This document shows, in pieces, positions 1 through 7,758 of a DNA stretch of 64,000 bases. Numbering within the stretch: the stretch's first letter is position 1; each line of letters starts with the position of its first letter. The stretch lies in NCBI GenBank assembly GCA_964577115.1, contig CAZNXJ010000010.1, positions 1-64,000 of the forward strand. The letters are read 5' to 3'. Made by a program: the position numbers and the translations under genes. The stretch comes from CAZNXJ01 sp964577115. GTDB lineage: Bacteria; Planctomycetota; Planctomycetia; Pirellulales; Pirellulaceae. Below the pieces are notes generated by a model that saw nothing but the letters and a program-made list of their open reading frames with translations, had not been told where the DNA came from and did no database searches.

Positions 1-81
1 GAGGGTGTCTGAGTTTTATGGCCGAGAGAATTTTGGGTGTCTGGAGTTTGCTTTTGCAGATAGTCGAGGTGTAACAGCGGC

Positions 82-109
82 TTGACGCGGTCCCGTTAGC
101 CTCTAGGGT
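82..109 (+). promoter_or_regulatory. Candidate sigma-70-type promoter
   Basis: The -35-like TTGACG (82-87) is followed after 16 bp by TAGGGT (104-109). Transcription would start near 116 and run to the strong terminator at 246-279 with no credible ORF between. The 12-mer GGCTTGACGCGG (79-90) recurs exactly upstream of fabI at 2866-2877, which supports a promoter role. The -10 is weak. Confidence 0.35.
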
Positions 110-115
110 GGAATG

Positions 116-279
116 TTCTCCGCTGGCCCTCCGCCTCCGCTGGTCATGCCGTCCCGCTCGCGCCCCGAAGGTTCTGGAAATGCATTGTCAGCATCGGACT
201 GAGCAAACACGCTTTGCGAGTCCCGTGCCCTCCGCTGGTACACGAAGCCGTCAACGCCGAAGCGTTGACGGCTTTTTTT
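116..279 (+). ncRNA. Candidate small RNA (about 165 nt)
   Basis: This stretch lies between a candidate promoter (82-109) and a textbook intrinsic terminator (246-279), both on the plus strand. The overlapping plus-strand reading frame is Arg-rich, runs through the terminator into the antisense of the OsmC gene, and does not look coding. A terminator with no plus-strand gene before it is best explained by a short noncoding transcript, or by the tail of a transcript starting left of the window. I cannot assign a family. Confidence 0.3.
246..279 (+). terminator. Strong intrinsic terminator
   Basis: There is a perfect 12-bp stem, AGCCGTCAACGC (246-257) with GCGTTGACGGCT (262-273), a 4-nt loop and a run of seven T (273-279). 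The T-tract is on the plus strand. The minus side of the stem has no T-tract, so it is not an obvious terminator for osmC, which ends at 314. Confidence 0.85.
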
Positions 280-313
280 GTGCACCGCGTTTCCACCAGG
301 GCCGCGCCGGCGG

Positions 314-739
314 TCAGGCTTCGAGCTTGGCGTCCATGGTGATTGTCGCGTTGAGCACCTTGGACACGGGGCACCCGCTCTTGGCGTTTTGCGCGGCCGT
401 CTCGAACGCCGACGGGTCGGCGCCGGGGATTCGAGCGGTCACGTCCAGATGAATGGCTGTGATGGCGAACCCGGCCTCGGTTTTTTCGAGCGTCACGGTG
501 GCCGTGGTGCGAATACTCTCGGCCGTCATGCCGGCGTTGCCGAGCTGGCCGGAGAGTGCCATGGAGAAACAGCCCGCATGGGCAGCTGCGATCAATTCCT
601 CGGGATTGGTCCCCACGCCGTTTTCAAAACGGGTGCTGAAGGAATACTGCGTGTCGGAAAGCACGCTGCTGTCGGTTGTCAGTGTCCCCTTGCCGTCCTT
701 CAGGCCGCCTTTCCACTCCGCGGATGCTTTGCGCTTCAT
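314..739 (-). CDS. osmC: OsmC/Ohr-family peroxiredoxin (OsmC-type)
   Basis: A 141-residue protein of the OsmC family: cytoplasmic thiol peroxidases that reduce organic hydroperoxides. The start MKRKASAEWKGGLKDGKG and the segment TNPEELIAAAHAGCFSMALS (first conserved Cys, about residue 57) are typical of OsmC rather than Ohr. The second Cys is in the SGCPVSKVL segment near the C-terminus (about residue 122). Length matches the family. The start is well supported by GGAGG at 746-750, 6 nt upstream of ATG. It stands alone on the minus strand, 38 bp after the end of the sigma-54 activator gene, so it may be co-transcribed with it; stress control by that activator is possible but not shown by the sequence. 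Confidence 0.92.
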   Translation of the reverse strand: MKRKASAEWKGGLKDGKGTLTTDSSVLSDTQYSFSTRFENGVGTNPEELIAAAHAGCFSMALSGQLGNAGMTAESIRTTATVTLEKTEAGFAITAIHLDVTARIPGADPSAFETAAQNAKSGCPVSKVLNATITMDAKLEA

Positions 740-777
740 TGGATACCTCCCAAAAAGTTCTGCGAATCAGCTCGCCG

Positions 778-2715
778 TTATTCGGCGTCCCACTCATCTG
801 CTGCGGGTTCCATGCCGAGCTGATGCATTTTGCGGTAGAGGTTCGAGCGGTGCAGGCCTAAACGCCGCGCGGCCTCGGTCATATTGTTCCGCGCGGCGGC
901 AATCTGGCGGCGAATGTATTCCACCTGAAACGCACGCGTCGCATCGCCCAGCGACAAATCGCTGCGAATGCCCTCTTCTTCACGCGTCGAGCGGGTCGTC
1001 AGCAATGTCAGGTCTTCGGGCTCGATCTTGTCCTCGGTTACGAGATACGCGAGCCGTTCCATGAGGTTCCGCAGCTCGCGAATATTCCCCGGCCACGCGT
1101 GAGCGAGCAACCGCTTTTTGGCAGCAGCGGTCAGACGTGGGGGCCGGCGGCGCGCTTTGCGGCTGAAGTCTTCGAGGAAATGTTCGGCCAGCAGCAGCAC
1201 GTCGTCCTGGCGTTCGCGCAGCGGCGGTAGTTCGAGCGTGACCACGTTGAGCCGGAAGAACAAGTCTTCGCGGAACCGTTTTTCTCGCACCATCGCCGCC
1301 AGATCCTGGTTCGTTGCGGCGATGACGCGCGCGTCGGTATGGATCGGCCGCGAACCGCCGACACGGACAACAAGTTTCTCCTCGAGGACCCGCAGCAGTT
1401 TGGCCTGTCCGGCGAGGCTCATGTCGCCAATCTCGTCGAGGAACAACGTGCCGCCGGAGGCGAGTTCGAATTTGCCGGGCCGAGCTTCCCGCGCGTCGGT
1501 GAAGGCACCTTTTTCGTGGCCAAACAGTTCGCTTTCGAGCAGCGTTTCGGAGATCGCCGCGCAGTTCACGGCAATGAACGGCTCGTTTCGCCGTCGCCCG
1601 AGATAGTGCACCATTTGCGCGACGACTTCCTTACCCGTTCCGTTTTCACCGAGAATCAGTACAGCCAGGTCGGTCGCGGCGACTCGGCGAATCGTCGACC
1701 GCAGCGCTTCGATGGCAGGACACTCGCCGATAAGCTGAACACCGGCCGCGGCCTGGTCGGCCATCTGATTGCGTGCTCGCAGCAGCTGCTCATGGTGCTG
1801 CGTGTTTTCCAGCGCGATCGCCGCGTGATGCGCCAGCTCTTCGAGCGCCTCCTGGTCGTCGTCTGTAAAGCGCCCGTCGCGCTTGTTGATCATTTCGAAC
1901 GCGCCGAGCAGTTCGCCCTTCGACCCGCGTAGTGGAACGCAGAGCAGCGATCGGGTATGGAAGCGCAACTGCTTATCGACGCCTCGGTCGATCTGTTCCT
2001 GGTCTTCTCCGGCATTGACTCGCCGCGGTTCGCCGGTCTGAATGACCTGGCCGACGACCCCCGTCGTGTCGGGGATTTGCAGCTCGCCGGCTTCCACGCC
2101 CAGCGCCGGACGGGCTAACAGAGTTCGGGTGCGCTTGTCCCAAAGAAAAATGCTCGCTCGCTCGGCATCCAGCAGATTCGTTGACGCTTCGGCGATGCGC
2201 ACGAGCAGCGGGTCCATTTCGAGCGTCTGCTGCCACTGTGCGGCGATTTGCAGGATGGCTTCCAGCCGCCGCACGCGCTGTTTGAGCTGCGTTCGCTCCC
2301 GTACGCTCGACAGGGCCACGTGAAGGGCCGAGGCGAGTGCTTGCATGGCGGGGCCGTCGACCACTTTCTGCGCCGCGTGAACGACCAGCAGCTCGGATTC
2401 GTCGCTGCGCGGCGCCAGCATGGCCGCTCGCCAGCTGCCCAGCACCGCCGGCTGTTCGTTGTCGAGCACGTCGCCGAGCATTTCCCAGGGGAGCGGCTGC
2501 GCGCGACCCGAGGCTGCCTCGGTGTGCCACTGGCCCGCCGTGGTGCGCACGACGGCCGCGAAATCGCCGTCGATGACTTCGAGGAGCCCCGAGAGGGCCA
2601 ATTGGAGCAGTTCGCCGGCGTCCTGCGCCTCATCCTGCCAGGCGAGCAGCCGCGGCGCGTACTCCTGGTACAGCGGATTCAGTGTCCAACGTTCCCAGTG
2701 CTGCATCGCCGGCAT
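778..2715 (-). CDS. Sigma-54-dependent activator with GAF domains and Fis HTH
   Basis: A 645-residue bacterial enhancer-binding protein. Residues about 1-140 look like a degenerate GAF-type sensor and about 148-305 like a clear GAF domain. The AAA+ domain spans about 328-560 with Walker A GENGTGKE (356-363), Walker B GGTLFLDEIGDM (421-432) and an arginine-finger region FREDLFFRLN (481-490). A Fis-type helix-turn-helix lies at 611-631 (TEAARRLGLHRSNLYRKM). It should activate RNA polymerase with sigma-54 in response to a ligand or redox signal sensed by GAF; no receiver domain is present. The sigma-54 contact loop reads GAFTDA (403-408) instead of GAFTGA. ATG at 2715 has GGAGG 17 nt upstream; Met4 is an alternative. 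The target genes are unknown. A good sigma-70 promoter lies upstream (2769-2797). Confidence 0.9.
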   Translation of the reverse strand: MPAMQHWERWTLNPLYQEYAPRLLAWQDEAQDAGELLQLALSGLLEVIDGDFAAVVRTTAGQWHTEAASGRAQPLPWEMLGDVLDNEQPAVLGSWRAAMLAPRSDESELLVVHAAQKVVDGPAMQALASALHVALSSVRERTQLKQRVRRLEAILQIAAQWQQTLEMDPLLVRIAEASTNLLDAERASIFLWDKRTRTLLARPALGVEAGELQIPDTTGVVGQVIQTGEPRRVNAGEDQEQIDRGVDKQLRFHTRSLLCVPLRGSKGELLGAFEMINKRDGRFTDDDQEALEELAHHAAIALENTQHHEQLLRARNQMADQAAAGVQLIGECPAIEALRSTIRRVAATDLAVLILGENGTGKEVVAQMVHYLGRRRNEPFIAVNCAAISETLLESELFGHEKGAFTDAREARPGKFELASGGTLFLDEIGDMSLAGQAKLLRVLEEKLVVRVGGSRPIHTDARVIAATNQDLAAMVREKRFREDLFFRLNVVTLELPPLRERQDDVLLLAEHFLEDFSRKARRRPPRLTAAAKKRLLAHAWPGNIRELRNLMERLAYLVTEDKIEPEDLTLLTTRSTREEEGIRSDLSLGDATRAFQVEYIRRQIAAARNNMTEAARRLGLHRSNLYRKMHQLGMEPAADEWDAE

Positions 2716-2768
2716 TGCGACTCGATCTGTCGCCTCCGCTGGCCAACTTGTGGTCAGTTCCGAGTGTC

Positions 2769-2797
2769 ACTATAAGAGAATGTCTTGTCATAGACAA
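2769..2797 (-). promoter_or_regulatory. Sigma-70 promoter of the GAF/sigma-54 activator
   Basis: On the minus strand, -35 TTGTCT (2797-2792), a 17-bp spacer and -10 TATAGT (2774-2769) form a near-consensus promoter. The predicted start of transcription is near 2762, giving a leader of about 47 nt. The -35 overlaps the palindrome TTGTC-ATA-GACAA (2785-2797), a plausible repressor site. The same 190-bp gap also serves fabI on the other strand. Confidence 0.6.
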
Positions 2798-2865
2798 AAC
2801 TCTGGACGCGTGGCAGGGGGGCCTCGATGGGGCCGCGCACCGCCACGCCGTTTTTCACGCATCGG

Positions 2866-2904
2866 GGCTTGACGCGGCGCTGCTGGGTAAATGATCAACG
2901 GAGG
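2866..2904 (+). promoter_or_regulatory. fabI upstream element (possible -35 and SD)
   Basis: GGCTTGACGCGG (2866-2877) contains TTGACG and repeats exactly the 12-mer at 79-90. TAAATG (2888-2893) follows after only 13 bp, so the core promoter is unusual if real. GGAGG (2900-2904) is the ribosome site; its 5-nt distance favours the ATG at 2910 over the one at 2907. Confidence 0.35.
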
Positions 2905-2909
2905 CCATG

Positions 2910-3734
2910 ATGGGCATGTTTGAGGGAAAGAAGGGATTGATAATCGGCGTCGCGAACGATCGCTCGATTGCCTGGGCGATCGCGCAGCAGATCCTGGCTC
3001 AGGGCGGTCTTTGCGGGTTCACGCATCTTCCTGATCGGGCGGACGACGACAAGCAAAAGAACCGCCGCCGCGTGCAGAAGTGCATCGATGGGCAGGCAAA
3101 CGCAAAGTTCCTCGTGCCACTCGACGTGCAAGACGACGAAAATATCGCGGCCGTGATGAAGCAGGCCGCCGACGAGTTCGGACAGATCGACTTCCTGCTG
3201 CATTCCGTGGCGTTTGCCGATCGTGAAGACCTGAACCGCGACACCGTGGAAACCAGCCGCGCCGGCTTCAAGATGGCCATGGAGATCAGTGCCTACAGCT
3301 TGATCGCCGTGGCCAACGCCGCCCGGTCCATCATGAGCCCCCGGTCGTCGATTTTGACGATGACGTACTTCGGTGGCGAAAAATGTGTGCCGGGCTACAA
3401 CGTGATGGGCATCTGCAAAGCGGCGCTCGATGCCGCGGTGCGGTACCTCGCCTATGATCTCGGACCGCAAGGCATTCGCGTCAACGCGGTCAGCGCGGGA
3501 CCGCTAAAGACGCTCGCCGGATCGGCTGCCGGCGTCGGCGAAATGCTGTCGCTCTACGAACACATGGCGCCGCTAGCCCGGAACATCACGCACGAAGAAG
3601 TGGGACGCTCGGGGGCGTTCCTGCTGTCCGACATGTCGGACGGAATTACGGGCGAGATCCTGCACGTCGACGGCGGCTACAACATCATGGGGTCGCCCGG
3701 CCGGCTGCTCGATCGTATTCAAGCAGGCAAATGA
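2910..3734 (+). CDS. fabI: Enoyl-[acyl-carrier-protein] reductase (NADH), FabI type
   Basis: A short-chain dehydrogenase that carries out the last reduction of each fatty acid elongation cycle (enoyl-ACP to acyl-ACP, NAD(P)H) in the cytoplasm. From Met2910 the protein has 274 residues. The N-terminus MGMFEGKKGLIIGVANDRSI is the FabI nucleotide-binding signature with the FabI-type GVAN/SIA pattern. The FabI catalytic set Tyr153, Tyr163 and Lys170 is present in MTYFGGEKCVPGYNVMGICK, with the Y-x6-K spacing of FabI rather than the Y-x3-K of ordinary SDRs. There are two ATGs in tandem (2907, 2910); SD spacing favours 2910. Its stop overlaps the start of the Nudix gene (ATGA), so the two are translationally coupled. 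Confidence 0.93.
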   Translation: MGMFEGKKGLIIGVANDRSIAWAIAQQILAQGGLCGFTHLPDRADDDKQKNRRRVQKCIDGQANAKFLVPLDVQDDENIAAVMKQAADEFGQIDFLLHSVAFADREDLNRDTVETSRAGFKMAMEISAYSLIAVANAARSIMSPRSSILTMTYFGGEKCVPGYNVMGICKAALDAAVRYLAYDLGPQGIRVNAVSAGPLKTLAGSAAGVGEMLSLYEHMAPLARNITHEEVGRSGAFLLSDMSDGITGEILHVDGGYNIMGSPGRLLDRIQAGK

Positions 3735-4171
3735 GTTCCCTGGCGACGCCCATTGCCATCGCCGTCGTAGTCCGCGGCTCGCGGGTGCTCGTCGGCCAGC
3801 GTCCGCAGGGCGTGCCGCTGGCCGGGTACGCCGAGTTCCCCGGTGGCAAGGTCGAGCCGGGCGAAACGCCTGCCGACGCTGCCGTGCGCGAATGTCGTGA
3901 AGAAACCGGGCTGGACGTCCGCGTGGTCAGGCTCTTCGACGCACGCGAACATACCTACACACACGGCAAAGTCTCGCTGCATTTTTTTCTCTGCGAACCT
4001 CGCGATGCCAACGCCGAGCTGCCGCCGCCCTATCGCTGGGTCGAACGCACGCAGCTCGACCATCTCGCCTTCCCCGAAGCCAACCAGCACGTCATTCAGC
4101 AACTAACGAGCGCTAGGCCCGAAGAGAAGGCGGAAGGAAGTGGCGGACGTAGCATGGAGGGCGAAGGATGA
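3731..4171 (+). CDS. Nudix hydrolase, MutT-like (8-oxo-dGTP diphosphatase type)
   Basis: A 146-residue Nudix protein. The Nudix box GX5EX7REUXEEXGU is intact at about 39-61 (GGKVEPGET... RECREETGLDV). The opening (IAIAVVVRGSRVLVGQRP) and PLAGYAEFPGG segment resemble MutT-type enzymes that hydrolyse oxidised or other nucleoside triphosphates; substrate cannot be fixed from sequence. ATG 3731 overlaps the fabI TGA. The last 18 or so residues (after QQLTSARP) are Glu/Gly-rich and encoded by the left arm of the inverted-repeat element at 4117-4311, so the C-terminus was probably extended by that element and is unlikely to be part of the fold. Confidence 0.85.
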   Translation: MSSLATPIAIAVVVRGSRVLVGQRPQGVPLAGYAEFPGGKVEPGETPADAAVRECREETGLDVRVVRLFDAREHTYTHGKVSLHFFLCEPRDANAELPPPYRWVERTQLDHLAFPEANQHVIQQLTSARPEEKAEGSGGRSMEGEG

Positions 4172-4311
4172 AAGGGTGAGCGAAGGCAGTGGTACGAGGC
4201 GAATCGCCGCCGTGCGCCACCTTAGCCCCGGGCGGCAGCCGAGATGCTAAAATGCCGCACGCAGCCTTCTTTTCATCATTCCGCCTTCCTTCCGAATCCT
4301 TCTCTTCGGCC
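4117..4311. repeat. Imperfect inverted-repeat element (about 195 bp)
   Basis: GAAGAGAAGG (4121-4130) and CGGAAGGAAG (4131-4140) are mirrored by CTTCCTTCCG (4285-4294) and CCTTCTCTTC (4298-4307), separated by 3 bp on the right arm. Pairing continues imperfectly through GGCGG (4142-4146) and the GATGAAA-rich sequence. The interior is GC-rich with the small hairpin GGCG-AAT-CGCC. The left arm encodes the end of the Nudix protein and the right arm ends 5 bp before the esterase ATG. This looks like a small non-autonomous (MITE-like) or REP-type element; no target duplication or transposase was recognised. TAAAAT at 4248-4253 could act as a -10 for the next gene. Confidence 0.55.
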
Positions 4312-4315
4312 CCCC

Positions 4316-6001
4316 ATGCGCATTGAACTACTGTCCATCGCACTCACTCTCTGTCTCGTAGCTATCGGCGTGAGTCACGCGGACGAGCCAGTACGCGGGC
4401 CCGCGGACCTCGCCCGCGAATTCGTCTCGCCTTTCGACGGCAGCCGTCAGCCGTATCGCCTGTATTTGCCCTCGGCCTATGATGGCTCTCAGCCTTTTCC
4501 GCTGCTCGTAGCGCTCCACGGTACGGGTGGAGATCAGAACAAATATTTCGACCACGAAGCCTATCATCACGGCATTTACAAGACCGAGGCCGAGAAGCAA
4601 GGCATCGCGGTGCTCTGTCTGCACGGGGGCGATGCCGAGGGGCGGCCGACGGAATGGCGAGGCGTTGGCGAACTGCACGTGTTGGCGGCAATCGAGGAAG
4701 TGTCGCAGAATTTCAACATCGATCGGGACAGGATCGTTTGCACCGGGCAATCGATGGGTGGGACCGGCACCACGTATCTCTGTTGCCGCTATCCCGATCT
4801 GTTTGCCGCGGGCATCCCGCTTGCCTCGACCTACGGCCACGTCAGCCTTGTGAAAAACCTACGACACGTGCCGATGTTCTACGTGCACGGCGCCGAAGAT
4901 TGGCCGATCTACGCCAAGACGGGCCCGATCCCGCTTACCGAGGAAATGCGCCGGCTCGGCTACAACGGCACGCTGTGGATGATTCCGGGCGCGGGCCACA
5001 ACACGATGGATGTCAGCACCGAACGAGTCATCGCATGGGCGCTCGAGCAGCGGCGCAACGCTTCGCCGGCTCACATCACGCACCGAGCGTACTTTCCGCA
5101 GCATGGCCGCGCCTGGTGGCTCGAGATCCAAGGCATTGAGCGTCCCGGCTGGTTCGCCGAGGTGGATGCGCGCGTGGCCGAGGGAAATCGCATCGATCTT
5201 GCGATCGCGAACACGAGCCAGCTCGTGCTTCGCCCGGATGAGCAGCTCTTCAATCTCGCCGAGCCGATTACCGTGGCTGTTGACGGGAACGAAATCTTCC
5301 ACGAGCGATGCGGCTCGCAGCAGGAAATCTCGCTCGTTCGTAACAACGACACTTGGACGGCCACGATCCAGCCCCTACGGATCCGGCCGCGAACCGAGTG
5401 GCAGGAATTTGTTGTTGCAACTGTCGACGTGCCACCCACGTGGGAAGGGGAGGCTGAAACGACGCTCGGTAATTGGCTCACTGATTCGATGCGAGCCATC
5501 ACTGGAGCGGATATCGCGATCTGCACAAAAGGCCATTACCGCTACGGCAACCAGTATCGCGGGGCGCAGGTCGAGGCGGGACAGGAAGTGCGCTTCATCG
5601 AACTGATCAACTGGCTGCGACCGTCCGACGCGGCGCTTGCCACATTCAAGCTGCGCGGCTCGGACCTGCTGGCGATCCTCGAATTGAATTTGAGCGATAA
5701 GCCCGGCGACGAACGTTTTCTCGTTCAGGTTTCTGGCTGCCGGTACACGTTCGATCGGCGACGGCCCTTCGGCCAGCGGATCGTGGAGACCGACATCGAG
5801 CCGGACCGCGAATACACGATCGTCTGCAATTCGTCCGACATTACCCGCGACGACACGCTGCACCTGGGGCCATACTTCGAGCGGTTGGGGCACACGATCC
5901 TCGAGCCGACTCGTTTATCCGCGGCGTGGTATTACATCCAGCAGCACGGCGGCCGTATCCATGCGCGCTTGGAAGGGCGCGTGATGGAGGTGCGGGAGTA
6001 G
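4316..6001 (+). CDS. Secreted alpha/beta-hydrolase (PHB-depolymerase/esterase-like) fused to 5'-nucleotidase C-terminal domain
   Basis: A 561-residue exported protein. Residues 1-22 form a signal peptide (cut after SHA). Residues about 35-245 are an alpha/beta-hydrolase of the LpqC/feruloyl-esterase/PHB-depolymerase sort: HGTGG oxyanion region (68-72), nucleophile GQSMGG (Ser146), acid GAED (Asp195) and base GAGH (His228). After a linker of beta-rich sequence, residues about 385-550 resemble the substrate-recognition domain of 5'-nucleotidases (GNWLTDSMRAITGADIAI, then VQVSGCRYTFD), but the metallophosphatase domain normally before it is absent. It may be an esterase acting on a polymer or on a nucleoside-like ester. 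An ATG at 4244 is in frame but lies in the repeat; 4316 gives a proper signal peptide. No SD is visible. Confidence 0.75.
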   Translation: MRIELLSIALTLCLVAIGVSHADEPVRGPADLAREFVSPFDGSRQPYRLYLPSAYDGSQPFPLLVALHGTGGDQNKYFDHEAYHHGIYKTEAEKQGIAVLCLHGGDAEGRPTEWRGVGELHVLAAIEEVSQNFNIDRDRIVCTGQSMGGTGTTYLCCRYPDLFAAGIPLASTYGHVSLVKNLRHVPMFYVHGAEDWPIYAKTGPIPLTEEMRRLGYNGTLWMIPGAGHNTMDVSTERVIAWALEQRRNASPAHITHRAYFPQHGRAWWLEIQGIERPGWFAEVDARVAEGNRIDLAIANTSQLVLRPDEQLFNLAEPITVAVDGNEIFHERCGSQQEISLVRNNDTWTATIQPLRIRPRTEWQEFVVATVDVPPTWEGEAETTLGNWLTDSMRAITGADIAICTKGHYRYGNQYRGAQVEAGQEVRFIELINWLRPSDAALATFKLRGSDLLAILELNLSDKPGDERFLVQVSGCRYTFDRRRPFGQRIVETDIEPDREYTIVCNSSDITRDDTLHLGPYFERLGHTILEPTRLSAAWYYIQQHGGRIHARLEGRVMEVRE

Positions 6002-6058
6002 GCGCGACACCCCGGACGGCAGGGATCAGCACGGACCTGGGAGTGGTCGGTTGCGGGG

Positions 6059-7603
6059 TTAGTCAGTGGCCGAGAGAAAGGCTAGCGAGTACACGTCGGC
6101 TTCGCGCATGGCGAAGCGCAGGACGACGGGCTGGCCGATGAGGGATGCGACGCTGCGGTTGCCCTTCCAGCTGACTCGCCGGTCGAGCGAGTCGCCGTAG
6201 ATCGGGTCGCAGTCGGCGAGCGTGTAGCCGGGTAACGGTTGCCCCTCGAGGTCACGGATCTCGACACGCACCATGCCCGCGGCACTGGTCGCAACGTTCA
6301 GTGACAATTCGTCGCCCGCAAAGCGAATCGGCTTTGTTGTGAACTCGCCTTCGCGCAACTTCGCATGGACGGAAGCAAACCCGTCGATGCGCAGCGTATA
6401 GCGGCGCAGGCGAGAATCCCGGGCGGTGAAGTACGATTCCGTCGCGTAGAGCGAAAGTTCGCGTGGCGAGTCATCATCGGTCGAGTCGGTTTCGACGACG
6501 TGCCAGGCAATATAGTTGTCGCCGTACGACCAGTTGTGCCGAGTGCGCAGGCCTGGCGGCAGGAACACATCGTTGCTCTGCCGGAAGTTCTTTCCGTCGC
6601 GGCTCGTAATGTACACCGAATCGGTAATCGCCGTGCCGTAACGCTGCGACACCGTGATACGTTTCTCGCGCAGGTCCCATTCAGGCAGGAGCGGTGTCGA
6701 AGCGGTTAACCCGTGATCGACGTAGCGAGCGGGAAAGCCCAGGTACAAATGCGGCGCGCGGTAATACGGCAGGATCTGGCTGACGTAGTACTGAGCCCGC
6801 TCGTGCGGCCCTTCGCCCTCGGGAAACGCGATGATGCCTTCGTCGGTCCAGTGGATAAAGTCCTTCGAGACCGCTCGGGCGACGAGCCGGGTGCCCCGAT
6901 AACCAGGTTCGGAGAACACGCGGTAGTACAGCACGTATTGCTGTTCCCCGGGCGACCAGAACGCGACGTTCTGCGAATCGAACTGACCGGCATCAAACAC
7001 GGGATGATCGGCCATCGGCTTCCAGTGAATGCCGTCGGCCGACTGATAGACCCAGATCCCCCTATTCGTTTGCGCGCCGGCGCCTGTTGCCTTGTAGCGC
7101 GCTTCCGGCGGCGCGTTGGGGTTCTGGTCAATAAACGGATTGAAGTCGTGGCAGCCGCTACCATCGGCCATTATGTCGAGGATAATGTTGTTGTCCTTCG
7201 AACCGTTGAATTCGCAGATCCCCAGGTTGGGACGCTCCCAGTGAATTCCGTCGCGACTTTCGCGATAGGCGATGGTCAGCGGCCCACCCGGCTCGATCCC
7301 GGTCGGAATCTGCCAGGCGTGGTAGTACATCCGGTAGATTTTGTCCTGCGGATCGTAGAGTACCGTGAAGTAGTTGCACCCATTGCCTTCCCACGGAGCA
7401 TCGCCCACGGCGACGATCTCGCGCCGAACCGGCTGGTGCACCAGCAGCTGCACGTTGTGCATCTCGCCAAGCAAGTGATCGTCGATGAAAAGTTCGCGGC
7501 GAGTACCAAGGTCGAGGACTTCACGATCGTTCTGAGCGTGAGCGGCAACAGGGGCCAGGAATGCCAGACAGGCTAGTGTCAGAAGGAGGCGGATGTGTGG
7601 CAT
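6059..7603 (-). CDS. Exported glycoside-hydrolase-like (beta-propeller) protein
   Basis: A 514-residue protein with a signal peptide (residues 1-23, cut after AHA). The body has repeated sialidase/GH43/GH32-like blade motifs: YFTVLYDPQDKIYRMYYHAW, YRESRDGIHWERPNLG, VYQSADGIHWKP, VSKDFIHWTDEG and SRDGKNFRQS. These S-x-D-G-x-x-W pieces are typical of five-bladed propeller enzymes that act on glycans, and planctomycetes carry many such genes beside sulfatases. The C-terminal 110 residues look like a beta-sandwich. The catalytic acids cannot be named with confidence. Convergent with the esterase fusion (58-bp gap). ATG 7603 has no clear SD but starts a good signal peptide. Confidence 0.65.
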   Translation of the reverse strand: MPHIRLLLTLACLAFLAPVAAHAQNDREVLDLGTRRELFIDDHLLGEMHNVQLLVHQPVRREIVAVGDAPWEGNGCNYFTVLYDPQDKIYRMYYHAWQIPTGIEPGGPLTIAYRESRDGIHWERPNLGICEFNGSKDNNIILDIMADGSGCHDFNPFIDQNPNAPPEARYKATGAGAQTNRGIWVYQSADGIHWKPMADHPVFDAGQFDSQNVAFWSPGEQQYVLYYRVFSEPGYRGTRLVARAVSKDFIHWTDEGIIAFPEGEGPHERAQYYVSQILPYYRAPHLYLGFPARYVDHGLTASTPLLPEWDLREKRITVSQRYGTAITDSVYITSRDGKNFRQSNDVFLPPGLRTRHNWSYGDNYIAWHVVETDSTDDDSPRELSLYATESYFTARDSRLRRYTLRIDGFASVHAKLREGEFTTKPIRFAGDELSLNVATSAAGMVRVEIRDLEGQPLPGYTLADCDPIYGDSLDRRVSWKGNRSVASLIGQPVVLRFAMREADVYSLAFLSATD

Positions 7604-7694
7604 GGTGTCACTCGTGGTTCGACGGAGGATTCTTGCGTTAAGCCAATGGTAGCTTGTTCGGCCGCCGAGTGGTATTCGGTGGGCGCCGAGGGAG

Positions 7695-7717
7695 CCACGA
7701 AGGGCACGAATGACACG
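7695..7717. repeat. CCACGAA...CACGAATGACACG dispersed motif
   Basis: Within the 155-bp gap between the propeller gene and the kinase gene lies CCACGAAGGGCACGAATGACACG. The same core (CACGAATGACACG) forms the perfect inverted repeat at 48754-48799. Here there is only one arm. It looks like a solo copy of a dispersed intergenic repeat. Confidence 0.4.
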
Positions 7718-7758
7718 CGAGGGACGGTTCGTCGGATGAGGCGAGGGGTGTGAGTGGG

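Noticed and set aside
108..452. 114-codon plus-strand frame across the terminator at the left end
   Set aside because: It reads through the strong terminator and into the antisense of osmC; Arg-rich and featureless.
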